A stretch of 64,000 nucleotides of DNA from Pigmentiphaga humi (lineage in GTDB: Bacteria > Pseudomonadota > Gammaproteobacteria > Burkholderiales > Burkholderiaceae_B). Numbering within the stretch: position 1 is the first letter of the stretch; every line of letters starts with the position of its first letter. The notes under the pieces were generated by a model. That model had not been told where the DNA came from. It worked only from the letters and a program-made list of their open reading frames with translations, and made no database searches. Below are positions 59,486 to 64,000 of this stretch, one piece after another. The stretch lies in the NCBI RefSeq assembly GCF_900606115.1, contig NZ_UWPJ01000007.1, positions 1 through 64,000 on the forward strand, read 5' to 3'. The position numbers and the translations under genes were made by a program.

Positions 59486-63748
<4,263 letters not shown>

Positions 63749-63759
63749 GGCGACTCCTA

Positions 63760-64000
<241 letters not shown>

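Overview
The window reads as a GC-rich betaproteobacterial chromosome of the family Alcaligenaceae, most likely Bordetella or a close relative such as Achromobacter. This rests on the style of the ribosomal and RNA polymerase genes, six periplasmic Bug (TctC-type) receptors without membrane partners, dense small catabolic operons each with its own regulator, and a recurring GC-rich palindromic repeat after stop codons. No database search was possible, so the genus is an inference.

Layout. The left edge (1-3335, minus strand) is the str operon rpsL-rpsG-fusA-tuf, with a strong promoter near 3646-3675. The right edge (59486-64000, minus strand) is rpoC and the 3' end of rpoB. Between these two core blocks sit about 55 kb of accessory metabolism. 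From left to right: an AraC regulator and a lipoprotein (3849-6753); a pyridine-carboxylate catabolic cluster (7091-23593); a MarR/flavin reductase/luciferase-like monooxygenase group (23651-26242); a Bug-enoyl-CoA hydratase-IclR operon (26473-28965); a catalase (29261-30724); a five-gene operon headed by a 3-hydroxyanthranilate dioxygenase (30753-35137); a Bug, gamma-glutamyltransferase, amidohydrolase and second Bug group (35378-40976); an operon combining TusA-like, DsrE-like and TusA-MetE fusion proteins (41000-45384); an iron-type FecI-FecR-TonB receptor system followed by a GlyGly-CTERM-type exported protein and a TPR protein (45688-52966); a LysR-Bug-SDR-SDR-nitrilase operon (53063-57925); and a glutathionyl-hydroquinone reductase (58160-59131).

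The best-understood accessory block is 7091-22372. It encodes a molybdenum hydroxylase, a Rieske monooxygenase with ferredoxin and reductase, a decarboxylase, a 2,5-dihydroxypyridine dioxygenase, a deformylase, an amidase, a maleate isomerase and a MarR regulator. This matches the picolinate (pic) pathway known from Alcaligenes faecalis: picolinate to 6-hydroxypicolinate, 3,6-dihydroxypicolinate, 2,5-dihydroxypyridine, N-formylmaleamate, maleamate, maleate and fumarate. Four palindromes of the form TCAG-N4-CTGA or close variants lie before the three expected control points (7091-7129, 13795-13812, 21791-21808), so the operator logic is visible too. In this window all the genes run in one direction.

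The least explained blocks are the TusA/DsrE/MetE-like operon, the TonB receptor coupled to a surface-sorted repeat protein, and the 3-hydroxyanthranilate dioxygenase operon with its double-HTH LysR regulator. A family of about 80-bp palindromic repeats follows five genes in a fixed orientation and in two cases supplies the stop codon. No tRNA, rRNA, insertion sequence, transposase, CRISPR array or phage gene was seen.
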